From: Candidatus Zixiibacteriota bacterium | GTDB lineage: Bacteria; Zixibacteria; MSB-5A5; GN15; FEB-12 | Direction: 5' to 3' | Length of the DNA: 64,000 nt | Assembly (NCBI GenBank): GCA_024280215.1 | Contig: JAJRQO010000019.1 | Location: 24,779 to 88,778 of the forward strand | Notes under the pieces: generated by a model | Seen by the model: the letters and a program-made list of their open reading frames with translations, nothing else | Databases searched by the model: none | What the model was told of the DNA's origin: nothing | Part shown: piece after piece, positions 1 through 8,789 of the stretch | Layout of the letters: every line of letters begins with the position of its first letter | Position numbering within the stretch: the stretch's first letter is position 1 | Translations under genes and position numbers: made by a program

Positions 1-2409
1 AAATATTTCGTAAGACATTTGAAGATACTCTTCAGCTAATGAATACTCTTCAATTAAATAATTCCCCCGTCCTATATATGTCGTAACATAAGCAATCATC
101 CAGTTTCCTTCAGGTAGAGATAATTTTCTTAGTCGATACGCTTCTTTGAGATGTACCAACCCTTCTGTTGGTCTGTTGGTGAGGACTAACAACCTTCCCA
201 AGCCTGCTAATGGAAAAGCGATATTAACATGATCCTCGGGAAGATTCATAAGTAAAATTTGATAACTTCTCAGATAATGTTCTTCAGCTTTATCATATTT
301 TTTAAGTTTCGTCTCAACATTCGCTAATGATTGCATGATACCACCCGTATAATGATGATCTTCCCCTACAAGCTTTAGTAAAACATTAAGTGCCATATTA
401 TAAAGTTTTTCTGCTTCTTCTACTTTTTTAGATCTGTAGTATAAACTGGCAAGTGACCCCATGCTCGCTACTACTTCAAAATTATTATCTCCAAGAATTT
501 CTCGTCGCATTGATAAAGATTCTTTTAAAAATATTTCGGCAGTATCTAACATTTCGTTATTTTGATACAACCTCCCAAGATTATTCATTGTATAAGCAAT
601 CTCTAAATGAGGTTTTTCCATGACTGCAAGTTGAATCTGTAATGCCTCTTGATATAATTTTTGAGATTTCTTAAAGTTGTTTTCAAGGCGAGATAATGTT
701 GCCAATGAAATCAGTTCTATCGCAATCAAGGTGTCATTGTCAGCAAGAACCGATTTTTTTAAAGTATACGCTTCATTATACAAAGTGTCAGCAAGTTTAT
801 ATAAACCTAAATCATAGTTAACATCACCTAAATTGTGATAAACTCCAGCAATACCAATCAAATTATTAGAGTTGTACTCTTTAAGCAATATTAATGATTT
901 TTCATATAATTCTTTTGATTTCTCCAATAATCCTAAACTATAATAAACACCACCTAATTCTTTCATCATTTCTGATTTTATAATCGGTTGGTCGGCAAGT
1001 TCCTCATCAAGTCGCTTTACTCCCTCATCAACCAATTGACGAGCCGTAATTGTTTCACCTTGAGATTGAGAAGGATCGGCAACTTCAAAAATTGAAATCA
1101 TAAACTGACTAATCTGTTTTGCTTTCTCTGCTTCAAATTGTGCTTTGTCTCGTTCATCAGCAAGTTTCATTGTGTAAAAACTTATTAAGCTAATAATAAA
1201 AATTATAAAAAATGAAAAGGCAAAAACAGCACCCTTATGCCTGCTTATAAATTTATTGGTACGATAGATTATCGTCGCTGGTCGTGCCATGACGGGATGA
1301 CCATTGATGTACCGTTTGATATCATCGGCAAACTGTTCCGATGAGTTATAGCGACGAATCTGTTCTTTTTCTAAAGCCTTGAGACAAATATTATCTAAAT
1401 CACCATGTAACATTTTTTGTAGTTTTTGGGGAAAAGTATCACGCTGCTTGGAACTATCCCCAGTTTTAATAATCGCCGTTGATGGTTTTTTAGGATTTGT
1501 ATGACAAATGATTTGTTCAAGTTCTCCTGCTGTTTTACCAGCGATATTGTAAGGAGATTGACCTGAAAGTAATTCATACAACAGCACTCCTAAAGAATAT
1601 ACATCCGACGATGTCGTAATCGGCTCACCTTTTACTTGCTCAGGCGATGCGTAACCTGGGGTCATAATTCTGAGTCCTGTTTGAGTCATATCAACCTGAT
1701 TCTCATCTATGACGTTTTCAGAAAGTAATTTTGCTATTCCAAAATCAAGCAACTTCAGTTGTCCGTCGTTTGTGACAATAATATTGGCTGGTTTTAAATC
1801 TCGATGTACTATAAAATTTTTATGAGCGTACTGTACCGCATCTAAGACTTGCAGAAATAATTCTATTCGTCTTGAAATTGACAATTGTTTGTTATCACAA
1901 AATTCATTAATCGGTTCACCTTCTACATACTCCATGGTAAAATATGGGAGTCCATCATCAGTAATACCGCCATCATAAAGATTTGCGATATTTGGATGAA
2001 CAAGCTTTGCTAAAATCTGTCGTTCAGTCTGAAACCGTCTGACCGTTTCAGATGAGTCCATCCCTTTTTTTATGATTTTAAGAGCAACCTTTTGATTGAA
2101 CTGTTTATCGTCTCGTTCGGCAAGATACACTTCCCCCATCCCACCATAGCCAATTTGACTTATGATATGATACTGTCCAATTTTTTTTCCGACCATTGAT
2201 CCTGGTTGACCTATGTTCATTAGTTCAGATGCAGGTTTTTCAAGTATTGATAAATTTTCAGAATCAGCTTCTAATAGTGATAACACTTCTTTTTTTAATA
2301 CATCATCCGACTCACACAGTTCATCTAATAATTTTTCTCGTTGAGATACATCGATATCTACAACTTTATCAAAAATCAATTGAACTTTTTCCCAACGTTT
2401 AGCATCCAT
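1..2409 (-). CDS. Serine/threonine protein kinase with C-terminal TPR repeats (3' end outside window)
   Basis: The frame opens at an ATG at 2409 (MDAKRWEKVQ) and stays open for 803 codons to the window edge, so the C-terminus is missing. A short N-terminal region of about 75 residues precedes a complete Hanks-type kinase domain: glycine loop GYGGMGEVY, VALKIIKK lysine, HRDLKPAN catalytic loop near residue 201, and DFG near 221. One hydrophobic segment follows at about 393-412. After it come helical repeats rich in LY..G and A..L patterns, consistent with TPRs, through the open end. The kinase would be cytoplasmic and the TPR part on the far side of the membrane. It starts 5 nt after the ECF-type sigma factor stop, so the two are surely cotranscribed. 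Such kinases next to this sigma type are known in Acidobacteria, Planctomycetes and relatives; the target is unknown. Confidence 0.9.
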   Translation of the reverse strand, partial: MDAKRWEKVQLIFDKVVDIDVSQREKLLDELCESDDVLKKEVLSLLEADSENLSILEKPASELMNIGQPGSMVGKKIGQYHIISQIGYGGMGEVYLAERDDKQFNQKVALKIIKKGMDSSETVRRFQTERQILAKLVHPNIANLYDGGITDDGLPYFTMEYVEGEPINEFCDNKQLSISRRIELFLQVLDAVQYAHKNFIVHRDLKPANIIVTNDGQLKLLDFGIAKLLSENVIDENQVDMTQTGLRIMTPGYASPEQVKGEPITTSSDVYSLGVLLYELLSGQSPYNIAGKTAGELEQIICHTNPKKPSTAIIKTGDSSKQRDTFPQKLQKMLHGDLDNICLKALEKEQIRRYNSSEQFADDIKRYINGHPVMARPATIIYRTNKFISRHKGAVFAFSFFIIFIISLISFYTMKLADERDKAQFEAEKAKQISQFMISIFEVADPSQSQGETITARQLVDEGVKRLDEELADQPIIKSEMMKELGGVYYSLGLLEKSKELYEKSLILLKEYNSNNLIGIAGVYHNLGDVNYDLGLYKLADTLYNEAYTLKKSVLADNDTLIAIELISLATLSRLENNFKKSQKLYQEALQIQLAVMEKPHLEIAYTMNNLGRLYQNNEMLDTAEIFLKESLSMRREILGDNNFEVVASMGSLASLYYRSKKVEEAEKLYNMALNVLLKLVGEDHHYTGGIMQSLANVETKLKKYDKAEEHYLRSYQILLMNLPEDHVNIAFPLAGLGRLLVLTNRPTEGLVHLKEAYRLRKLSLPEGNWMIAYVTTYIGRGNYLIEEYSLAEEYLQMSYEIF

Positions 2410-2414
2410 AGCAA

Positions 2415-2981
2415 CTACTCATCTTTTAATTCCCTGATTAGCCAAGCACGGGCTAAACGCCAATCTCTACGAATCGTTGGCAATGAGACTTGAAGCACTT
2501 CAGCTATCTCATCAAATTCAAGTCCTCCAAAGAACTTAAACTCTACAACTTTACTGTGTCGTTCATTCATCCCTTTTAATTTTTCCAAAGCTCTGTCAAG
2601 CAAGAGAATTTCTTCAGCATTACTTTCTTTTGACATAAATTCTTCATTAAAAGTCACGACAGGAGCATCACCACCTCTTTTTTGAGCAATTCGTTTATTG
2701 GCATGGTTTATCAGTATTCGCTTCATAGCTATTGAAGAAAGTGCAAAAAAGTGAGCCCGATTTTGCCAGCTCGCATTTTTCTGATTAACCAGTTTCATAT
2801 ACGCTTCGTGCACAAGTGAAGTTGGTGACAGCGTATGTCCCGAACGCTCTTTTTGCATTTGGTTACCTGCCATCAAACGCAGATGTTCATATACGATTGG
2901 AATCAAATTATCAACAACCGATTTGTTCCCATCTGATAATTCCTGTAATAATTGTGTTATATCGTTTTGAGATTTTTTCAT
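2415..2981 (-). CDS. ECF-type RNA polymerase sigma factor (TIGR02999-like)
   Basis: I place the start at the ATG at 2981 (MKKSQNDITQLL), where family proteins normally begin; an upstream in-frame ATG at 3053 would add 24 residues with no family resemblance. The product is about 188 residues. Region 2 contains the SPTSLVHEAYMKL segment and the AHFFALSSIAMKRILINHA stretch. Region 4 carries a helix-turn-helix (GLEFDEIAEVLQVSLPTIRRDW). There is no membrane segment and no anti-sigma factor nearby; the neighbour 5 nt downstream is a Ser/Thr kinase. The usual inference for this pairing is that sigma activity is coupled to the kinase. Family assignment is strong; the regulon cannot be read from the sequence. 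Confidence 0.88.
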   Translation of the reverse strand: MKKSQNDITQLLQELSDGNKSVVDNLIPIVYEHLRLMAGNQMQKERSGHTLSPTSLVHEAYMKLVNQKNASWQNRAHFFALSSIAMKRILINHANKRIAQKRGGDAPVVTFNEEFMSKESNAEEILLLDRALEKLKGMNERHSKVVEFKFFGGLEFDEIAEVLQVSLPTIRRDWRLARAWLIRELKDE

Positions 2982-3092
2982 AACTATATCTGCTTTTGTA
3001 TTATCTATAGAATAGGTCAATTTAATAGATTTAGCAAGAGATAAAGCTATCAAGGATAAGAATATAACTATAAATAATTTAGAAATAGTATA

Positions 3093-3626
3093 TTATTTAT
3101 TTCTTATAGCTTCAAATACTGAGGTACAATTTTCACAAAAAGTTTCTGACTTAAAATCAAACTCTTCGATATAGGTGCTTGAGTGCATAACACAATTAAA
3201 ATTACGACAATGATGTAATCCAAAGGTATGCCCCAATTCATGAATAGCTTCTTTTAACAACCTACTTTCAAGTTTTTCTTGATTCGCAGGTAACCCATAA
3301 ATTTCATCTTGAAAACGATAGGTCGAAAAAACTGCTGCTCTCCCCTTGAATTCAGCCTCTCCGAATAGAAATGTTAATATTGGAGTGAATAAGTCATACA
3401 CTGTCACGCCAAGAATTTTACTATTATCACGAGGAGCTTTTTGTAAAAATTGGGATAAAAGCCATGTAGAATTTAGTTGTGACCGTTCTTGACTCCACCC
3501 ATTTTGTAGATTTATTTCTATAGGGAGATAGTTTATAGAAGTTTTAAAAATCTGTTTCAAAGAAATTGCAAGTCTATCTAACATCTCTTCATTTTCAAAA
3601 TCAAGTGGAATAAGATATATCTGCAA
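3093..3626 (-). CDS. amzA: Archaemetzincin-family zinc metalloprotease
   Basis: The 177-residue protein has the extended zinc site HELGHTFGLHH at residues 129-139. It is followed by C140, C145, the Met-turn M147, and the CENC pair at 164-167. The order HExxHxxGxxH-C-x4-C-x-M...CxxC defines archaemetzincins, whose cysteines bind a second structural zinc. The start is a TTG at 3626 with an AGG at a good distance, overlapping the stop of the upstream regulator, so translation is probably coupled. No signal peptide is visible, so it should act in the cytoplasm. Archaemetzincins are common in archaea and scattered in bacteria; their physiological substrate is not established. Its place at the end of a redox-sensor operon is unexplained. 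Confidence 0.9.
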   Translation of the reverse strand: MQIYLIPLDFENEEMLDRLAISLKQIFKTSINYLPIEINLQNGWSQERSQLNSTWLLSQFLQKAPRDNSKILGVTVYDLFTPILTFLFGEAEFKGRAAVFSTYRFQDEIYGLPANQEKLESRLLKEAIHELGHTFGLHHCRNFNCVMHSSTYIEEFDFKSETFCENCTSVFEAIRNK

Positions 3627-3628
3627 AA

Positions 3629-4978
3629 CTACCTACATAGTCCAAATTTTTCAATTTTATGATAAAGAGTAGTCCTATCAATTTGTAAAATTTCAGCAGC
3701 ATGGGTAATATTACCACCAGATTGATCTAATATTCTTTGTATATACTCTTTTTCAAGTGCCACTAAACTTTGATCAGTGGGGATTGTTGAATTTAATTTT
3801 TCAAAAGTAAAACAATCAGTAGAAATTATAGGTTTTGTTGAAACAACAACAGCTCTTTCTATACAATTCCGTAACTCACGAACATTACCAATCCATTCAT
3901 GAATTGTAAGTTGTTCCATGGCATCTTTTGAGAATCCAGTAATGGCTTTGTTCATTTTTCCAGAAATCTTTTTTAACAGAGAGTTAGCGATTAGAGGGAT
4001 ATCTGAACGTCGTTCTCTTAATGGTGGAATATTAATTGAAAAGACATTTAACCGATAATATAAATCTTCTCTAAAAGTACCACCAGCAACTGCTTTTTCC
4101 ATATCTAAGTTAGTAGCACAAATTAAGCGAAAATCTACGTCAACAATCTCATTCCCTCCAACTCGAGTAAACTGTTTTGTTTCTATCGCCCTCAAAAGAT
4201 CCATCTGTGTCTTTGCATCGATACATCCTATTTCATCAAGAAAAATCGTACCCTGATGGGCAAGTTCAAGTTTCCCCTTACGACGATACATCGCTCCAGT
4301 AAAGGCACCTTTCTCATGACCAAAGAACTCGCTTTCAGCAAGACCTGAAGTTAAACTTCCGCAATTAACAACAACAAGTGGGAAATAACATCTCGGGCTC
4401 AATGAATGAATTAATTGAGCGAGTAGCTCCTTACCTGTACCACTCTCACCTCGAAGCATTACCGATGTATCTGTCTGAGCAACCGTCTTGGCTAAGTCTA
4501 AAACTTTTTTTATTTTAACATTTTCACCTATAAATTTATCGAAACGACACAATTCGTTAATGCGTTTTTTAAGGTTTTTGTTTTCTTTTTGAAGTAATTT
4601 TTGTTTCTCAATTTTTGAAATTAAATGTATAAGATAGTCAGGATCAATTGGTTTTGTAATATAATCATAGGCACCATCCTTGAGAGTTTTTACCGCCGTT
4701 TCAACAGATGCATATGCAGTAATCATAATTGTCGTTATGTTTGGATCAATCTTTTTTAAACGGTGATGTAGTTCGGGACCTTCCATACCTGGTAACCTGA
4801 TATCTAAAAAAGCAATATCGTATTCCCCCGGTTTAAACTTTTCTAATGCTTCATCGGCATCCGCAGCAGAGCCAACATTATAATCAAATTCTTCAAACCA
4901 TTTAGTCAACGAATCCCTTACACTACTCTCATCGTCTACTATAAAAATATTTATTTTATCTGCTAATTCATTAGTCAT
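3629..4978 (-). CDS. NtrC-family sigma-54-dependent response regulator
   Basis: The 449-residue protein has three parts. A receiver domain (residues about 8-122) has acidic residues IVDDES and phospho-acceptor D59 in AFLDIRLPG. The central AAA+ sigma-54 activator domain has GESGTGKE as Walker A, GAFTGA for sigma-54 contact and GTIFLDEIG as Walker B. A Fis-type helix-turn-helix lies at the C-terminus (ITHAAEILQIDRTTLYHKI). It follows its likely partner kinase by 53 nt. It should activate sigma-54 promoters when phosphorylated, in response to the haem-type sensor upstream. I did not find a convincing sigma-54 promoter ahead of the adjacent HybA/HybB module, so its target is open. Confidence 0.93.
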   Translation of the reverse strand: MTNELADKINIFIVDDESSVRDSLTKWFEEFDYNVGSAADADEALEKFKPGEYDIAFLDIRLPGMEGPELHHRLKKIDPNITTIMITAYASVETAVKTLKDGAYDYITKPIDPDYLIHLISKIEKQKLLQKENKNLKKRINELCRFDKFIGENVKIKKVLDLAKTVAQTDTSVMLRGESGTGKELLAQLIHSLSPRCYFPLVVVNCGSLTSGLAESEFFGHEKGAFTGAMYRRKGKLELAHQGTIFLDEIGCIDAKTQMDLLRAIETKQFTRVGGNEIVDVDFRLICATNLDMEKAVAGGTFREDLYYRLNVFSINIPPLRERRSDIPLIANSLLKKISGKMNKAITGFSKDAMEQLTIHEWIGNVRELRNCIERAVVVSTKPIISTDCFTFEKLNSTIPTDQSLVALEKEYIQRILDQSGGNITHAAEILQIDRTTLYHKIEKFGLCR

Positions 4979-5031
4979 TTTTTACTCCTCAATGACACTA
5001 TATAAATAGTAAAACCAAATCAATTTTAATA

Positions 5032-6612
5032 TTAATTTTTTGATATTGCTATAATGAATGTTGTACCTTTTTCAACTTCTGTTTCTATTTTAATATTTCC
5101 ATTATGTCTCTCAATGATACCATAGGCGATAGATAGTCCAAGTCCAACACCCTTACCTCCTTTTTTACTTGTATAAAACGGTTCAAAGATATGAGGAAGA
5201 AGTTCATCAGAAATCCCATCACCAGTATCTTTAATAGTGATAATACAATTATTATCTTCAGAATAAATACCCACAGTCAACGTCCCACCATTTTGCATTG
5301 CTTCAATAGCATTCATAAAAATAGCTAATATTGCTTGCTGAATTTGTTCTTTATCACATTTTATTTCTAAAGTTCTATCAAATGTAGAGTGTTCTATTGA
5401 AATACTATTGAGAAGTAAATGATGTTGGATTAATTTCAAACAATTCTCCATTAAAACAGAAATATTTTGATAAGAAAAATCTCCAACTTTTCTTTTTGAG
5501 AATAATAATAAATTTTTTACAATATTCCCGCATCGAATAATTTCTTCACTAACAATACTTAAATCTGATTGAATAGAATTTATTTTTTCTGGATTTAAAT
5601 TTTTATTGTCAAGACGTTTTTGAGTGAGACGAACATAAGTCAAAATTCCAGCAAGAGGATTGTTGAGTTCATGAGCAACAGTAGCAGAAAGTTTACCTAA
5701 TGATGCCATTTTTTCAACTTGAATAAGATGTGACTGAATCTGTTCAAGCTCTTTTGTCTTATCTTCAACTTTTAACTCTAATCTATTAGACCATTTTTTA
5801 ATTTCATTTTGTGCTTTATTTAACTCCTGCACCATGATATTAAATGAGTGAGCAAGTTGACCGATTTCATCTTGACGATGCATTGGTATGACATAGTTTA
5901 GATTACCAGAAGCAATTTCTTTTGTCGCTTCACTCAACGTATAAATTGGTTTACGAATTAATATCCAGATAAGAATGCCTGTCACAAACAAAACAGCTAT
6001 TACTAAAATTGCTGAAGCCATAATAGTATAATTTATATTTTCTGATAAATTTTCATCAATCGTACGTAAACACATTTGCACATCTAAAACACCAAGTATT
6101 GCTTTTTCTGTTATTGGCACATGGCAATCCACTCCAGCACAGGACGGTTCATTTTTTATTGGGGCAATCATAGAAAAAATACGACAACCATTTAATGCGG
6201 TAGTAATACGTGTCCGTTCTTTTACTTCAAGAACTTTTAATGGGATTGAACTATGGTGACAAACCTGACAAACATCTGAAGATATTGAAACTTGCGATGA
6301 TTTTTCTTTTGGTTTAGTAGAATATCTAATCAGACCATTTTTATCATAAATCCGTATGACCTGAATACCTTCCATCTCTCCCATATACTTAAAGATTTGT
6401 TTAATATCCTCTTTACGATTAATAAGCATACTGTAGTGGATAGAATTTTTTATGAGTTCGGTATTTCTAACCGCACTCACCTCGACAAGATTCATAAGGT
6501 TTGTGCGTTGATTAGTGATGTCTATTACTGTAAATATGCCAAGCCCAACGAGCATCACTAAAAAAATTGAGATATATAACTTTACACCTAATGACATATT
6601 ATCATCGACCAT
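5032..6612 (-). CDS. Membrane sensor histidine kinase with haem-c-type periplasmic sensor
   Basis: The 526-residue protein has two transmembrane helices (about 13-32 and 196-219) bracketing a periplasmic domain of about 160 residues. That domain contains CQVCHH (C115, C118, H119) and CAGVDCH (C158, C163, H164), i.e. one CxxCH and one CX4CH motif. The pattern fits a haem-c-binding sensor seen in some metal- and sulfur-respiring bacteria. HAMP (about 220-272), a coiled coil, HisKA with VAHELNNPLAG and a HATPase domain (DTGDGISDELLPHIFEPF, GVGLGLSIAYGI) follow. The partner NtrC-type regulator is immediately downstream. The most direct reading is a redox or ligand sensor; haem attachment itself is inferred. 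A second ATG at residue 6 is a possible start. Confidence 0.9.
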   Translation of the reverse strand: MVDDNMSLGVKLYISIFLVMLVGLGIFTVIDITNQRTNLMNLVEVSAVRNTELIKNSIHYSMLINRKEDIKQIFKYMGEMEGIQVIRIYDKNGLIRYSTKPKEKSSQVSISSDVCQVCHHSSIPLKVLEVKERTRITTALNGCRIFSMIAPIKNEPSCAGVDCHVPITEKAILGVLDVQMCLRTIDENLSENINYTIMASAILVIAVLFVTGILIWILIRKPIYTLSEATKEIASGNLNYVIPMHRQDEIGQLAHSFNIMVQELNKAQNEIKKWSNRLELKVEDKTKELEQIQSHLIQVEKMASLGKLSATVAHELNNPLAGILTYVRLTQKRLDNKNLNPEKINSIQSDLSIVSEEIIRCGNIVKNLLLFSKRKVGDFSYQNISVLMENCLKLIQHHLLLNSISIEHSTFDRTLEIKCDKEQIQQAILAIFMNAIEAMQNGGTLTVGIYSEDNNCIITIKDTGDGISDELLPHIFEPFYTSKKGGKGVGLGLSIAYGIIERHNGNIKIETEVEKGTTFIIAISKN

Positions 6613-6669
6613 TTTGTCGTTTTTCTATCTGAAGTATAATACGTTTTTAAAATAACACAAGTAAGATAA

Positions 6670-6758
6670 AAGGATAAAACCAGCTGTATGAAATATTGTC
6701 ATCAATAGCTTTCAGCGGGAATTCTGAAATTTATCAAATAGCAGATGGCTTTATCCTT
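6670..6758. repeat. Long imperfect inverted repeat between the HybB-like and sensor-kinase genes
   Basis: AAGGATAAAACCAGCT at 6670-6685 pairs with AGATGGCTTTATCCTT at 6743-6758, with two mismatches over 16 bases. The 57-nt interior has a smaller TTCAG/CTGAA pair. On the minus strand the outer stem is followed by a T-rich stretch, so it could slow or end transcription after the HybB-like gene. It could instead be a structured RNA or a relic of a small element; I recognise no known family. Confidence 0.4.
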
Positions 6759-6797
6759 ATTTTATTCTTTAATAGTATTACAATACAAACATCGCAT

Positions 6798-8000
6798 TTA
6801 AGAAATATGAGTATAGTTAGAACTAACTTTATCCGAATTCTCTCCTTGAATTTTACTTAGTTTATTTAATTTTTGTTTTTGAGATTCTTTAAGTGGTGTT
6901 CCAAACACTGGGAAATATCGAACCGCTAAAGCAAACAAGAATATTACCATTCCAACAATTGCCAATGAAACAGAAATTTCCATCCATGATGGGATATAGT
7001 TTACTCCAGATGATGCCGTCATTCCAGTAATTGTTACATTCATTCTATTAAACAAAAATCCGGAAATAGCAAATATAGAACATACGTATAACCCTTTTGT
7101 TGAAAGTCTGACCTTTTTAATAGAAAGCAACACAATTGGTATTATTGAACCAATCAACATCTCTAACCAAAAGACATACGTCTCCATGCGATTTTCAAAC
7201 ATGAGATTCCAGACGCCTCGAGTAGTAAAATCCTGTACTTTTAAAACAAGATACAGAGCCATACCCAAAAGCATGACTCTTCCAAGGTGTTTAAGAATAT
7301 GCTTCTCAAGCCGATGTCCAAAGGCTCGAAAGCTCAAATGAGATTCAAATATTACCATCGCACAACCTGTTGAAATTGCTGAAATCAAAAAGAATGCTGG
7401 TAAAAGAGGTGAATACCATAACGGATAAAGTTTTGAAGGCATAATTAAATACAGTGAACCTAAAGAAGACTGGTGTAAAAAAGATAAAATCACACCGACT
7501 ATAACGAGTGGTACAATAACTTTACCAACCCATTTCTTGGGTCTTTTCCATCCAAACTTTTCAAAGACAACAGTACTAAACTCTAATGCTAAAACAGATG
7601 TATAAAAAGTCACACACATCGCTACTTCAAACATAACTGATTGAAAGTTTCCCATCAACATTGGATGATAGATTCGTAATGGATGACCTATATCAATGAG
7701 CAGTCCGACAACAACTAATACATATCCTAAAAATGCAGTAAGAATCGCTGGCCTTAGAACAGGATAAAATTGTTTTAAATGAAGGACATATACTGCTCCA
7801 GCAATTGTAAACCCACCCGCAGCCAATCCAACACCTGTGACAACATCAAACCCGACCCATAGCCCCCACGGAAACTGATCACTCAAATTTGTTGCCGCAC
7901 CCAAGCCTTGATTAACCCGAACAAAAACTGCGTATGCTCCTGCTAATGTCACGATACCAAACAGAACTCGCCAAAATGTTAATTTAAATGGTAACTTCAT
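6798..8000 (-). CDS. HybB/NrfD-type membrane quinone-interacting subunit
   Basis: The 400-residue polytopic protein has about ten hydrophobic segments. It matches the HybB branch of the NrfD/PsrC superfamily: an FPWGLWVGFDVVTGVG-like first loop region, GHPLRIYHP after helix 4, and a long second half ending in a charged tail. Such subunits anchor Fe-S proteins and exchange electrons with quinones. The start has a good GAGGTG site that overlaps the end of the Fe-S gene, so the two are translationally coupled. No catalytic subunit (hydrogenase, molybdoenzyme or multihaem cytochrome) is adjacent. The module is therefore an orphan whose electron donor or acceptor must be encoded elsewhere or be soluble. 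Confidence 0.85.
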   Translation of the reverse strand: MKLPFKLTFWRVLFGIVTLAGAYAVFVRVNQGLGAATNLSDQFPWGLWVGFDVVTGVGLAAGGFTIAGAVYVLHLKQFYPVLRPAILTAFLGYVLVVVGLLIDIGHPLRIYHPMLMGNFQSVMFEVAMCVTFYTSVLALEFSTVVFEKFGWKRPKKWVGKVIVPLVIVGVILSFLHQSSLGSLYLIMPSKLYPLWYSPLLPAFFLISAISTGCAMVIFESHLSFRAFGHRLEKHILKHLGRVMLLGMALYLVLKVQDFTTRGVWNLMFENRMETYVFWLEMLIGSIIPIVLLSIKKVRLSTKGLYVCSIFAISGFLFNRMNVTITGMTASSGVNYIPSWMEISVSLAIVGMVIFLFALAVRYFPVFGTPLKESQKQKLNKLSKIQGENSDKVSSNYTHIS

Positions 8001-8002
8001 TT

Positions 8003-8788
8003 TTACACCTCATCTTTCTGATTTCTTTGATTCCAAACTGCTTCAGTAAGCTGATTGTTACCTTTATCAGCAATTTCCATTCTTCGGTCAATGACCCACC
8101 AAACTCCATAGAGGAACGTTCCAAAAAACACAGAGAATCGAGGTATTTTTGATAATACATCCCATGTAAGATTTGGAAGAGGTTCCATAGGAAGGTTCAT
8201 TGGAAGGCCAAGCTCATCAAATGGTATTGACGATGTAAATAAGACAGAGGTACCACCCGCTTCATGTTCGCCAAAGATATGATTGATATATGTTTCAGGT
8301 TCATCAATTCGACGTTGACGGGCAATAGCTAAAAGCTCATCTCTATCTCCAAAAATTGTCGCTTCAGCTGGACATGCTTCGGCACAAGCAGGTATATCAC
8401 CAACTTTTTGACGAGGATAGCACATGGTGCATTTTTGCACTTTTGGTTTTGTACTTGCCCATTCGTAAGTTGGAACAGAATATGGGCAGGCTTGCATACA
8501 ATAACGACATCCAATACATTTTTCATAATGATATATAACCGCACCTGACTCGGTTTTTTCTAAAGCTCCGACAGGACAGACAGAAACACAAGTTGGTACT
8601 TCGCAGTGCATACACATTTTGCGAGTATATACTTCTTCCTTTTCGATTACTGCTGTATACGCTGTAGACGACAGCACCGACATATCGCCATCTTCAGGTT
8701 GATTATTTTCTTCTCGGCAAGCTTCGACACATGCCTTACAACCGACACATAAATTCACGTCTATTAAAAGTGCTTTGCGGTTGTCCAT
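8003..8788 (-). CDS. HybA-like four-cluster Fe-S electron-transfer protein with C-terminal membrane anchor
   Basis: The protein has four cysteine clusters of bacterial ferredoxin type: CVGCKACVEAC, CMHCEVPTCVSVCP, CIGCRYCMQACP, and KCTMCYPRQ followed by CAEACP. This is the layout of HybA/DmsB/PsrB subunits that carry four [4Fe-4S] clusters. Near the C-terminus one hydrophobic segment (FSVFFGTFLYGVWWVI) resembles the HybA tail anchor. I prefer the ATG at 8788 (MDNRKALLID) because GAGGAA lies 8 nt upstream; an ATG at 8803 overlaps the preceding gene and adds five residues. No Tat or Sec signal is visible, which suggests a cytoplasmic face or export as a passenger. It pairs with the HybB-like protein 2 nt downstream. 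Confidence 0.87.
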   Translation of the reverse strand: MDNRKALLIDVNLCVGCKACVEACREENNQPEDGDMSVLSSTAYTAVIEKEEVYTRKMCMHCEVPTCVSVCPVGALEKTESGAVIYHYEKCIGCRYCMQACPYSVPTYEWASTKPKVQKCTMCYPRQKVGDIPACAEACPAEATIFGDRDELLAIARQRRIDEPETYINHIFGEHEAGGTSVLFTSSIPFDELGLPMNLPMEPLPNLTWDVLSKIPRFSVFFGTFLYGVWWVIDRRMEIADKGNNQLTEAVWNQRNQKDEV

Positions 8789-8789
8789 A

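Noticed and set aside
2196..2402. Rightward reading frame of 68 codons near the kinase start
   Set aside because: It lies wholly within the kinase gene on the opposite strand and its translation is low-complexity hydrophobic.
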